Positions 24,253 through 33,292 of a stretch of 64,000 bases of DNA are shown piece after piece. Position 1 is the first letter of the stretch; the number at the start of each line of letters is the position of its first letter. Location of the stretch: NCBI RefSeq assembly GCF_003668565.1, contig NZ_RCWJ01000002.1, forward strand, positions 248,001-312,000. Reading direction: 5' to 3'. The notes beneath the pieces are model-generated. The model was not told the origin of the DNA. It did not search any database and saw only the letters and a program-made list of their open reading frames with translations. The DNA comes from Mycetocola zhadangensis (lineage in GTDB: Bacteria > Actinomycetota > Actinomycetes > Actinomycetales > Microbacteriaceae). Position numbers and translations under genes: made by a program.

Positions 24253-27200
24253 TTACTGGAGTTGCGTCTTGCGAACGAACACCAGCGAAGCTCCGAGAAG
24301 GAGCAGGAGGGCGGAGACACCGCCGAGCCAGATTCCGCCGAAGCCGGTGCCCGGAAGGCTGCCAGCATCGCCGTTGCCCGCGGTAACCGGAGCGATCACC
24401 GTGAACTGAGTGGCTTCGTTGCGGTCGAGAACCTCACCCGACACGCTTCCGACCAGGTCGACCCTGTGGGCTCCGAGCTCGAATGCCGCGTCGATGGCGA
24501 AGCTGAACGTCACGTTGCCCGCAGCGTCAGCGACCTTCGGGGTGAGTGGGAACGGTGTCGAGTGAACCGTGCCGGAGACCGTCTCGCCGGGCGCGAACCC
24601 AATTCCGAGGACCTCCTGCACCACGCCGGTACCGCGGACGATGCTGGTGTGCTTCACCATGCCCTTGGTGCCGCTGTTGTCCACGTCGCCGCCTGCGTCG
24701 GTTGCACCGTCAGCATCAGCTGCGGCGTCTGCTGCATCAGCATCAGCATCAGCATCAGCATCGGCTGCCGCGTCCGTGTCGGTTCCTGCATCCGCGTCAG
24801 CGTCGGCGTCTGCATCTACGTCTGCTGCTGCGCCGTCTGCGTCTGCTGCTGCGTCAGCGTCAGCGTCAGTTGCATCAACGTCTGCGGCTGCGTCTGTGTC
24901 CGTTGCGTCCACGTCTGCGTCAGCGTCCACGTCAGCGTCCACGTCTGCATCTACGTCTGCTGCTGCGCCGTCTGCGTCTGCTGCTGCGTCAGCGTCGGTC
25001 GCATCAACGTCTGAGTCAGCATCCACGTCCGCAGCTGCGTCCGTGTCTGCTCCTGCGACGGTGTCCGTTGCGTCCACGTCTGTGTCAGCATCTACGTCCG
25101 CTGCTGCGTCTGTGTCTGATGCCGCGTCCGTGTCTGCGTCGGTGTCCGCCGCATCAACATCTGCTGCAGCGTCCACGTCGGCCGCTGCGTCGGCGTCTGT
25201 CGCGTCGACGTCGGCCCCTGCATCAGCATCAGTCGCGTCCACGTCCGCTGCTGCGTCCACGTCTGCGTCGGCTGCTGCGCCAGCATCTACGTCCGCTGCT
25301 GCGTCGGTGTCAGCATCGGCTGCTGCATCCGTGTCTGCGTCTGCGTCTACATCTACGTCTGCTGCTGCGCCGTCTGCGTCTGTGTCTGCGGCTGCGTCAG
25401 CGTCGGTCGCATCAACGTCAGCGTCAGCGTCCACGTCGGTTGCCGCGTCGGCGTCTGTCGCATCGACGTCTGAGTCAGCATCCACGTCCGCAGCTGCGTC
25501 CGTGTCTGCTCCTGCGACGGTGTCCGTTGCGTCCACGTCTGTGTCAGCATCTACGTCCGCTGCTGCGTCTGCATCTGATGCCGCGTCGGTGTCTGCCGCA
25601 TCAACGTCTGCTGCAGCATCCACGTCGGCTGCTGCGTCTGTCGCGTCCACGTCTGCTGCTGCGTCCACGTCTGCGTCAGCGTCGGCTGCTGCGTCCGTGT
25701 CTGCGTCGGTGTCCGCATCTGCTGCCACATCGATTGCCACAGAGAAGTCAACCGTTGCGGTGCTGACATCAGAGCCCGAGGTCTGAGTGGCCGTTGCAGT
25801 GTACGAGCCCACCGGCAAGGCCGGGAAGGGGATCGTCCAGGTGCCGTCAGGGTCAACGGTCGCCGTCTGCTCTGGTTGCCCAGGGATTGTGACGGTCACT
25901 GTTCCCTCGGGCTCACCCGCGCCAGCAAATGTCACCGGAGTGTTTGTGCTCCCCAGTGGCACCTCGATCACCTGTCCATCCGTCGGTGCGGTGATGGTGA
26001 CCTCAGTAACATCAACAGCGACAGAGAAGTCGACTGTTGCCGTGCTCACCTCCGTGCCCACGGTTTGGGTCGCTGTGAGGGTGTGAGCGCCTACGGGGAC
26101 TCCGGTGAAGGGGGCGACCCACGTGCCGTCCTCACCAACAGCAACGGTCTGCACCGGCAGACCGGGCACGTTGACGACTACTGATGCACCGGCTTCACCG
26201 GTACCGGCGACCGAAATGGAAGCAGTGTCATCTTCACCCGGGACCTCAAATACACGGCCTGAGGTAGGAGCAGTGATCGCAACGTCATCGATCACTGCGA
26301 CGGCCACCGTGAAGTCCACGGTCGTCGTGCTGACATCGCCACCGGACGTTTGCGTCGCCGTGGCCGTGTATGGGCCGACAGGCAAGCCAGTGAAAGGCGC
26401 GGTCCACGTGCCATCCGTGCCCACGATTACGCTTTGTTCTTCCTCGTCGGTGAGATTGACGACAACTGTGGCACCGGGCTCGCCTTCGCCGCTGACGGTC
26501 ACGTCAGCTGTGCCGCCTTCAGCCGGAACTTCAACTACCTGTCCCGGCGTGGGGGACGTGATCACAACATCCGTCACGTCGAGTGCCGCCGAAACGTTCG
26601 GTCCGACCTGGGCGCGGCCGAGATCAACCGTGCCTAGCATGCCGCCCAGAAGTGTCACGCGGACGGCTGTTTCGCGGAACACTCCGGGTGCGGGCTGCTC
26701 CTGGACGTTTACCGTGACTCCTGCGACATCGCCGATAGCCCGAAGAGCAGGATCAAGAACGTTCGCAGCATTCGTGACAACCGAACCCACGGCCGTGCCC
26801 GTCGTGCTCAGCAGAGTCTCGAGTACTGGAGACAGCACACCGGAAACCGCGCCCTGAAGGGTGGACAGCAGTGGAGTCAAAATTGGGTCGAGCACCGCGA
26901 GCAGGCCCGTTCCAGTGACCGTAAGCGCGGCATCACCGTCGAGGAGATCGCCGAGCGTTCCGTCATAGTTGATGTCCAGTCCCGCCGTGCAGATTCCAAG
27001 CAGGCTGAGGAGGCAAACGCCGCCGGAGATGTCAACCGCCACTGCGTTCACAGCAGGCGCGATGGCGTTGTTAAGCGTCGTTTGCAGGTTGCCCAGCAGT
27101 TCTGCCAGCGTGTCGGCGACGGCGCCAATGGTTGCCGCGCTGAGAACCGGCGTGTTGGGTGCCAGGCCATTCAGATTGGCAATCTCGGCCCAGTCGACGA

Positions 27201-28119
27201 CTATGGTTCCTGCTGCCAGGTCGACTGTGACCCCATTCAGGGATGTCGGTGTCGAAAGGACACCTGAGACGGCGGCCTCGAGGTCCGCGCTGATGGCGAC
27301 CTCAAGATCGTTAGCCCCCAATTGAACACCGGGAAGGATTCCGCCGATCAGATCCAGCGAGTCGAGTACTCCGTCAAGGACGCCCTGCTCGATCACATCA
27401 GAAAGTCCGTTGACCGTTGTCGAAGCGGTCGCCAGGGCACCGTTGACGCCCGCGCTGATACCGCTGACGGTCTCCGAGCCGACATTCAGTCCCAGTCCGG
27501 CAACAGAGTAACCACGGCAGTGGTCGGGGTTCGTCACGTCGTCGCAGGCCTCAGCAATCACGGCCGGGTTCGCAGCATCGAGCGCTGCAACACCGGTGAC
27601 GGCGCCGACGTTGAGTGACGCAGTGTCGAGTATCGACGTGGAAGGCAGCAGCGCCATCAGGTCGAGAGTCGCATCCGCCGGGTACGCGGCTGATCCACTC
27701 GTGTCGATAATTCCCGCGTCGGTGACCGTGCCGGAAACGGCACGAGACGAGCCATCAGCGGAGGACTCGGAATACTGGTTCGCGGCACCGAGAGCGAGGA
27801 GGTCCCCGAGCGGAATGCTCAGCCCTGACGGCATCGCAACATTCAGCGTGCTCAGGACCTCAAGATCCAGCGGCGTCGCCTGGCTTTCAGACTCCGTCCC
27901 GTCGCTTGAGGTAGAGACACCTTCGAGTTCAGCGATCGCGTCCAGAAGTTCACCGTTTGCCAACAACGATCCGGACAAGAACCGCGCCGACGAGTTAGAG
28001 CTATCGCCCGGAGCAGCGTGGGCTGCTGTCACGGACCCGAAGAGCATCAAAGATGTGGCCCCGACGACTGCTCCCAGCCTCAATGCTTTCGGCCTACCGC
28101 GAGCTCGCGTTGAATTCAT
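24253..28119 (-). CDS. LPXTG-anchored adhesin with Ig-like domains and an Asp/Ala-rich repeat stalk
   Basis: A 1288-residue surface protein. A signal peptide (about 1-35, ending AHA) is followed by a ~470-residue head of the choice-of-anchor-G type (LDLEVLSTLNVAMPSGLSIP; CDDVTNPDHCRGYSVAGLGL). Three Ig-like repeats of ~90 residues start near 516, 611 and 703 (each with GxVxEVP ... GTWxxPFxxLPVGxYTATATQT). A stalk of ~345 residues (about 795-1140) is made almost only of D, A, T, V, S and G. One more beta domain follows, then LPGTG at 1255-1259, a membrane helix and RKTQLQ. A sortase, not in this window, would attach it to the cell wall. AGGGGA precedes the ATG by five bases. The divergent LuxR-type regulator probably controls it. 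Confidence 0.9.
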   Translation of the reverse strand: MNSTRARGRPKALRLGAVVGATSLMLFGSVTAAHAAPGDSSNSSARFLSGSLLANGELLDAIAELEGVSTSSDGTESESQATPLDLEVLSTLNVAMPSGLSIPLGDLLALGAANQYSESSADGSSRAVSGTVTDAGIIDTSGSAAYPADATLDLMALLPSTSILDTASLNVGAVTGVAALDAANPAVIAEACDDVTNPDHCRGYSVAGLGLNVGSETVSGISAGVNGALATASTTVNGLSDVIEQGVLDGVLDSLDLIGGILPGVQLGANDLEVAISADLEAAVSGVLSTPTSLNGVTVDLAAGTIVVDWAEIANLNGLAPNTPVLSAATIGAVADTLAELLGNLQTTLNNAIAPAVNAVAVDISGGVCLLSLLGICTAGLDINYDGTLGDLLDGDAALTVTGTGLLAVLDPILTPLLSTLQGAVSGVLSPVLETLLSTTGTAVGSVVTNAANVLDPALRAIGDVAGVTVNVQEQPAPGVFRETAVRVTLLGGMLGTVDLGRAQVGPNVSAALDVTDVVITSPTPGQVVEVPAEGGTADVTVSGEGEPGATVVVNLTDEEEQSVIVGTDGTWTAPFTGLPVGPYTATATQTSGGDVSTTTVDFTVAVAVIDDVAITAPTSGRVFEVPGEDDTASISVAGTGEAGASVVVNVPGLPVQTVAVGEDGTWVAPFTGVPVGAHTLTATQTVGTEVSTATVDFSVAVDVTEVTITAPTDGQVIEVPLGSTNTPVTFAGAGEPEGTVTVTIPGQPEQTATVDPDGTWTIPFPALPVGSYTATATQTSGSDVSTATVDFSVAIDVAADADTDADTDAAADADADVDAAADVDATDAAADVDAAADVDAADTDAASDADAAADVDADTDVDATDTVAGADTDAAADVDADSDVDATDADAATDVDADADVDATDADAAADTDADGAAADVDVDADADTDAAADADTDAAADVDAGAAADADVDAAADVDATDADAGADVDATDADAAADVDAAADVDAADTDADTDAASDTDAAADVDADTDVDATDTVAGADTDAAADVDADSDVDATDADAAADADGAAADVDADVDADVDADADVDATDTDAAADVDATDADADAAADADGAAADVDADADADADAGTDTDAAADADADADADAADAAADADGATDAGGDVDNSGTKGMVKHTSIVRGTGVVQEVLGIGFAPGETVSGTVHSTPFPLTPKVADAAGNVTFSFAIDAAFELGAHRVDLVGSVSGEVLDRNEATQFTVIAPVTAGNGDAGSLPGTGFGGIWLGGVSALLLLLGASLVFVRKTQLQ
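24690..25740 (-). repeat. In-frame low-complexity repeat coding for the Asp/Ala stalk
   Basis: About 1 kb built from GCN, GAC/GAT, ACN and GTN codons. It contains long exact copies: 25007-25112 is repeated base for base at 25466-25571 (106 bp, 459 bp apart, a multiple of three). The block starting at 24811 recurs at 24946 (135 bp apart, also in frame). Such copies invite slippage or recombination that changes stalk length without breaking the frame. Confidence 0.9.
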
Positions 28120-28540
28120 GAAATCCCCTAATTCGAGAAGGAATGACGGCGGGGAACGACCCGCGTCATTTGAGGGCCGACAGAAGGGCCCAAAATGAAG
28201 GTATTGCCGGCGGGTGCGGTGAAAACGAGGGTGAACTACTGCTTAAACTCAGTAGCGATGCTGATGTACTGAGGCGCAACCTGAGGGAAGTTAGGATTGT
28301 TCAACCCCGGGTATGGGGGCACGCTCGGGTTTGGAAGATCAAGGTGTGGCTGGCGGTCGAAGTTGACCGGCTTTGCACGTTCTTCTTCCCTCGGAAAACC
28401 GGCGGCTTCAGTAGCGACTACCGAGACCGTCTCAGCAGTGAATCGCGAAATCACGTTACTACTGAGGTGTTCGGGCGGGTCGGGGAGGTAAGGCGTCTCT
28501 CCGCAATTGAGATCGATACAAACGGTTCGGGGGAACAAAC
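28120..28540. promoter_or_regulatory. Divergent control region between adhesin and LuxR-type regulator
   Basis: About 421 bp with no credible gene. It must hold the promoters of both the leftward adhesin gene and the rightward regulator. Ribosome sites are AGGGGA (adhesin) and GGGGGAA (regulator). I could not pick out a convincing -10/-35 pair or a clear palindrome. Confidence 0.5.
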
Positions 28541-31279
28541 GTGACGGTAACAAGCGCTGTGGGGTACTCCGCCTTCCACATCGAGGTCGCTGAGGGTTCA
28601 TCTACCTTGGACGCGGAACGAGAGCGCCTGGTTTCGCATCTTCTCTCGCGTCTCGGTTTCGGAACCGGGGTCGTGATTGCGGCGGCGTGGGGTGCTGGCA
28701 AAAGTTTCATGCTCTCTCGCCTCGTAACTGAACTGCGTTCGGTGGACACCCAGGTCTCGATTATCAAAGTCCGCGGTGCGCGTTCGACGAAACTCGTTCT
28801 GGACTACATCCAGCACGCGCAACCGAATCAGCTGTTGGCGATCGACGATGCGCATGCGCTTTCCGACGAAGCCTTCACACTTCTTCTGAACCATTTGGTG
28901 GAAACCGGTACGCCCTTTATCGCGACGATCTCCACGGAGCCGTCACGAGGGCAAGGTGAACCTTTACGAGGCCGTGATCTATCGGCCCTGTGGACTGACC
29001 TCGACTCCGAGAGAGTCGACCTCAAAGGTGTTGGATATGACGAAGCAACTCGAATAGTCAACGAGGCCTCAGGCAAGGTTCAACTCGACGCAGTGACGCG
29101 GGCGCAGATCATCGGGGAAGCTGCCGGAAGCCCTCTCCTCCTTCGCGAACTTACGCAGGCAGCCGTCGATTCCGACGGGTGGAGCCTGGGCGACTCGTTC
29201 TCCCTTGCCGTCGGACCGGCCGTCGTTTCGTCGCGACTGATCGAGCTCGTCGCGCCACAGCTCGGTGAGCTCACGGAGCGCGACCGAGTCGCTCTCATCG
29301 TCCTGGCGAAGCTCGGGCCGGTGGCTTATCCGTGGGCAACCCGCCTCTTCGGTACGGACGTCATCAACACTCTTGTGCGTCGGCGCTTTATCCGCCGAAA
29401 CCCGGGGTCAGTTGAAGGCGTCTCGACTGGCGTGCTGTATGCGAATGTGCTTCTGGCGGATGCAGATCCTGTGTTCATCGCGAAGTGCGAGCGCGACCTG
29501 GAGCAAGCGTTGGTGTGCCTGATACGCGACGGAGCGGACAGCCCGGAGGCTTGCGTCGTTGTGGGCACCTTGTGGGCTAACGACGAAGACGGGACCCCCG
29601 CGACTGCTGGTTCTCCCGCGGAGGCGGCTCGCATCCTCGAGAGGGCCGCCGAGCGCGCCAACAGCGCAGGGCACCCAATCTCCGCCGAACTTTTTGCGCG
29701 GCGCGCACGCGCTCTCCACACGAGCCCCGGCATCCTGGAACAGCTCTCCCGCGCCCGTGCCGCGCAAAGGGATGTACATGGAGCTTTCGAGCTCCTCGAG
29801 AACTCCCCGGCTGCGATTCACACGGAACGCGAGAACGACATCCGACTCCTGTCGTGGTGGATGACACTCATTCAGTGGGATGGAGATCGTGAGTCCAGGC
29901 GACGAACCTGTTTCGATGTCGCTCGAAGCTGGGGCACGGTGAATGACCTGGTCGACGACTGGGAGGTCCTCACGTCTGCCGGTTCCGAGCTTGTTGAGTC
30001 CCGATACGCCCGCGGCATCGACCACCTCGAGCGCCTGCTCGAAGCGCGCAGCACCAGTCCTGAGATACGGCTCCGGTCGCTGACAGCGCTGGTTCCGGCT
30101 TACGTGTACACGGGTCGGGCTCGGGAACTCGACACCGCAATCGACCTCGGTCGCACGCTCGCCTCCGAACTTATCGCGGTCGGCTCAGCCGACAGCCCGG
30201 AAGTCAGACATGCAAGCCTGGAGTTTCTTCTGCACTCGGGTTTATTCCGCGGCCTGACCGGGACCCGATCCTCGACGCTGATGAAAGACGCAAACTCGTT
30301 TGCGCTCAAGGCAGCAGACAGCGGTGACGTTGCCGCCCTCGCCTGCGTCAACATCGTCGCGGGGCACGCTGCGCTCGTGGGTGGCCGCGCGGACCAGGCG
30401 CTGAGCGAGCTGCTCGCCGCCGCCAAACGGGTCGAAGGCACGACGGCTGCCATTCTCACCCCTCTGATTCTGCTCTTGCTTACGCATACCCTCGCCGTGC
30501 TGAAACAATCAGATAGCGCTCGCGCGATGCGCACGCGACTCGCCGCCTTTGAGAACACGCGATCGCCATGGCAAAGCTTTGGTGAGGACCTGGGTTTGGT
30601 CCAGCTCCTCATCAGTTCGGGAGATACCGACGCTGCCAGACAGAAGTGCCTTAGCATCGCTGACACCCTGGATCGGCGTTGCCGACTGATGCTCGTCCGC
30701 GTTCTCCACCTCGCATACGCACTGGGCGAACCGGCGAAGAAGACCGTCGCCCAGCTCGGTTGCCCGCCGCCTGTCGAGCAGTGTGAGGTAACTCGCGCTC
30801 TTGAGGAGCACCTTCGGGCGGCAGACGCGGCTGATGCGTTCCGGCTCGACGCCGCGGCCACGCACCTCCAGTCGATCGGTTTGTTCGCAGAGTCCGCGCT
30901 CGCATACGGCGCCGCTCACGTCGCCCACCTCGCCCACGGGCGGACCGAGGCCGCAACGTCGAGCTTCACGGCCGCTTCCCATTTGGCTCAGGGTCGCGGA
31001 TGGACCGATTCACCTGGCCAGCGCCATGCGACGCCCCAGCTCCAGATGGCCAGCTCCCCACTTGCCCTTCTCACCAAACGGGAACTCGAGGTCGGCCGTC
31101 TCGCGAGCGTCGGGCTGAGCAACGCCGAGATCGCCGAGCGGCTGTACCTCAGTGTGCGAACCGTCGAATCACACATCCTTCAAGCACGGAAGAAGCTCGG
31201 CGCCGGTCGACGCACCGAACTAGCGCTCCACTTCAGGCACACGCCAGGCACACACGCAGGCGGAACGTCACACCGATAG
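28541..31279 (+). CDS. Large LuxR-family regulator with N-terminal ATPase domain (LAL-like)
   Basis: A 912-residue STAND/AAA-type regulator. Walker A is GAGKS at residues 51-55 (preceded by VVIAAAW), Walker B is LLAIDDAHAL near 95-104, and a long helical TPR-like middle follows. The C-terminal ~60 residues are a LuxR HTH: LLTKRELEVGRLASVGLSNA, then EIAERLYLSVRTVESHI. GTG at 28541 has GGGGGAA six bases upstream. LAL proteins bind DNA through the HTH after ATP- and ligand-driven oligomerisation. The divergent adhesin gene is the natural target (inference). The inducer is unknown. Confidence 0.92.
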   Translation: MTVTSAVGYSAFHIEVAEGSSTLDAERERLVSHLLSRLGFGTGVVIAAAWGAGKSFMLSRLVTELRSVDTQVSIIKVRGARSTKLVLDYIQHAQPNQLLAIDDAHALSDEAFTLLLNHLVETGTPFIATISTEPSRGQGEPLRGRDLSALWTDLDSERVDLKGVGYDEATRIVNEASGKVQLDAVTRAQIIGEAAGSPLLLRELTQAAVDSDGWSLGDSFSLAVGPAVVSSRLIELVAPQLGELTERDRVALIVLAKLGPVAYPWATRLFGTDVINTLVRRRFIRRNPGSVEGVSTGVLYANVLLADADPVFIAKCERDLEQALVCLIRDGADSPEACVVVGTLWANDEDGTPATAGSPAEAARILERAAERANSAGHPISAELFARRARALHTSPGILEQLSRARAAQRDVHGAFELLENSPAAIHTERENDIRLLSWWMTLIQWDGDRESRRRTCFDVARSWGTVNDLVDDWEVLTSAGSELVESRYARGIDHLERLLEARSTSPEIRLRSLTALVPAYVYTGRARELDTAIDLGRTLASELIAVGSADSPEVRHASLEFLLHSGLFRGLTGTRSSTLMKDANSFALKAADSGDVAALACVNIVAGHAALVGGRADQALSELLAAAKRVEGTTAAILTPLILLLLTHTLAVLKQSDSARAMRTRLAAFENTRSPWQSFGEDLGLVQLLISSGDTDAARQKCLSIADTLDRRCRLMLVRVLHLAYALGEPAKKTVAQLGCPPPVEQCEVTRALEEHLRAADAADAFRLDAAATHLQSIGLFAESALAYGAAHVAHLAHGRTEAATSSFTAASHLAQGRGWTDSPGQRHATPQLQMASSPLALLTKRELEVGRLASVGLSNAEIAERLYLSVRTVESHILQARKKLGAGRRTELALHFRHTPGTHAGGTSHR

Positions 31280-31294
31280 TCGCGGCGAGACAGC

Positions 31295-33178
31295 TCAGGC
31301 GCTCGCCGCCCCGAGTGCCGCCCGCAGGAACCCGTGGTGATCGGCGAGCAGCTGCCGCGCCTGGTCAGGCGTGAGGCTCCCCCGAATCGCCAGAATGGCT
31401 TCTTTCACCGAGTTATCCGCAGCGACGAGGGCAGTTGCTGCACGCTCGCTCGAAGCATCCGTCACCGACATAATCGTGCGCTCCGCGCGCGCCCTGAGCT
31501 TCTCGTTGGTGACCTTCAGGTCGACCATGACGTTGCCGAAAGTCTTGCCGAGCCGCACCATCGTGAGCGTCGAGATCATGTTGAGGATCAGTTTCTGAGC
31601 GGTTCCGGCCTTGAGGCGGGTCGAGCCAGCGACGAACTCGCCTCCGACAACAACCTCGAGCGGATGCTTCGCGAGAGCGCCGATCCGTGAATTGCTGTTG
31701 CACGCAACGGCGACGGTCAACGCGTCGACCGATGCGGCATACGCGAGCGCTCCCGCGACGTACGGCGTGCGGCCGGACGCCGACAGGCCGACCACCACAT
31801 CGGTGGGTTGCAGGTGCACGGCACGAAGGTCGTTCGCGCCGGCATCCGCATCATCCTCTGCGCCCTCAACGGCAGACGTGATCGCCGTGGGGCCGCCAGC
31901 CATGATGCCGATCACGAGGCTCGGGTCGGTGCCGAAGGTCGGGGGAACCTCGCTCGCGTCGAGCACTCCGAGCCTGCCTGAGGTGCCGGCGCCGATGTAG
32001 ATCAGGCGCCCGCCGGCCGTCATGCGTTCGACGATGGCGTCCACGGCCGCGGCGATCGCCGGTGTGAGCGCCGCAACGGCATCGGCGACGGTTCGGTCCT
32101 GCGCGTTCATGGCCGCTGCCATCTCTGCCGTGCTGCGCAGGTCGAGGTCACGGAGATCCTCGGCCACCACCTCGGTGCTCAGCTGGGACAGTTCGTTCCG
32201 AAGGTCGCCGCGGGCATCGGGAGCCCCATCCGTCTCGCCGGCCGGGGCGCTCAACTCCGGCTGTGACTCCCGAACGGCATCGAGCGACACAGCATCGGGT
32301 ACATCACCGGCCGTGGTCAGGGCGAGAACGGCTTGCCGGTGCCCCGCCGTCAGTCGGTTCGCAGCGTTCGCTCCGGCGAGTGATGCGGCGAGGTAGCCGC
32401 CCGCGAAGGCGTCGCCGGCACCGACAGCCTCGAGCACCTCGGTCTGGATCGCCGGAACGAAGACGGCTCCTCCCGCCGAGAACTCGGTGGCTCCGACATG
32501 TCCGTCCTTAATGACGAGTCGCGCGGGAGTGTCGATCAGCGCTCGTACCTCTTCCGCCGTCGACGTTCCCCACAGCGTTTCTGCCTCGTCCAGGCCGACA
32601 AGCACGATGTCCGACCGTCGTGCCAACTCGAGCAGTCGCGGTGCGGCCGTGGCGACATCCCACAGTCCACTCCGATAATTAACGTCAAAGCTCAGCAGCA
32701 CATCGGTCGCAGCGAGGCGCTCGATCACCGCGTCGAGCATCGCATCGCAGCTCGAGGAGAGCGCTGCCGTGATGCCGGAAATGTGCACGATCGACGCCCG
32801 CTCGAGCGGGATGCCGTCGAGGGACGCCGGCGACATCCGGGAGGCCGCCGAGCCGCCGCGGTAGTACAGAACGCCCCTGCCCGGGTCCTTGACGTACACC
32901 CCGGTAGGTGCGTCAGGGTGCACGGTGAGCCAGCGGGTGTCGACATCCCGCTCAGATACCTGCCGGGTCAGGCGACGACCGAGAGCATCGTTCCCAACCG
33001 CGCTCACCCAGGCCGCTCGCTGGCCGAGCCCCGCGACGTGAATGGCCACATTCGACTCAGCCCCGCCGGCTCCGAGCGAGAAGTCCGTCGCGGTCTCAAG
33101 CGACCCCGCATTGGTTGGCGCGATCACGACCATCGTCTCGCCGATCGTGATCAGGTCGGGAAACCGAGGTTCAGACAT
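31295..33178 (-). CDS. Fused PfkB-type sugar kinase and N-acetylmuramic acid 6-phosphate etherase
   Basis: One 627-residue open frame with two whole enzymes. Residues 5-305 are a ribokinase/PfkB kinase: ITIGETMVVI at the start, GAGGAESNVAIHVAGLG (36-52), FDVNYR (164-169) and the catalytic GAGDAF (253-258, Asp256). After a ~25-residue linker, residues ~333-627 are MurQ: YIGAGTSGRLGVLDASE (394-410) with Glu410, then GGPTAITSAVEGAEDD. MurQ splits MurNAc-6-P into GlcNAc-6-P and D-lactate. The kinase could make that substrate from MurNAc, channelling peptidoglycan recycling. By sequence the kinase half is nearest 2-keto-3-deoxygluconate kinases. The ATG at 33178 lies at the kinase start, six bases after GATAGT; longer in-frame starts lack homology. 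Confidence 0.9.
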   Translation of the reverse strand: MSEPRFPDLITIGETMVVIAPTNAGSLETATDFSLGAGGAESNVAIHVAGLGQRAAWVSAVGNDALGRRLTRQVSERDVDTRWLTVHPDAPTGVYVKDPGRGVLYYRGGSAASRMSPASLDGIPLERASIVHISGITAALSSSCDAMLDAVIERLAATDVLLSFDVNYRSGLWDVATAAPRLLELARRSDIVLVGLDEAETLWGTSTAEEVRALIDTPARLVIKDGHVGATEFSAGGAVFVPAIQTEVLEAVGAGDAFAGGYLAASLAGANAANRLTAGHRQAVLALTTAGDVPDAVSLDAVRESQPELSAPAGETDGAPDARGDLRNELSQLSTEVVAEDLRDLDLRSTAEMAAAMNAQDRTVADAVAALTPAIAAAVDAIVERMTAGGRLIYIGAGTSGRLGVLDASEVPPTFGTDPSLVIGIMAGGPTAITSAVEGAEDDADAGANDLRAVHLQPTDVVVGLSASGRTPYVAGALAYAASVDALTVAVACNSNSRIGALAKHPLEVVVGGEFVAGSTRLKAGTAQKLILNMISTLTMVRLGKTFGNVMVDLKVTNEKLRARAERTIMSVTDASSERAATALVAADNSVKEAILAIRGSLTPDQARQLLADHHGFLRAALGAASA

Positions 33179-33292
33179 GGCTCCACTATCGCACGGGGCA
33201 TTCCCAGGCGGTCGGAATAGTTCGCCCGCTCCCCCGGTTGGGCCCAGAGGCCCTGCTTCAGCCGGGCCCCACCAACGAAAGGCACGCACTTT

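Noticed and set aside
24546-25786. Two ~400-residue reading frames on the plus strand opposite the adhesin stalk (one Arg/Leu/Pro-rich, one Ser/Ala-rich)
   Set aside because: The codon repeats keep all frames free of stops. Both products are pure low-complexity shadows with no ribosome site, and the minus-strand frame joins the stalk to clear domains on both sides.
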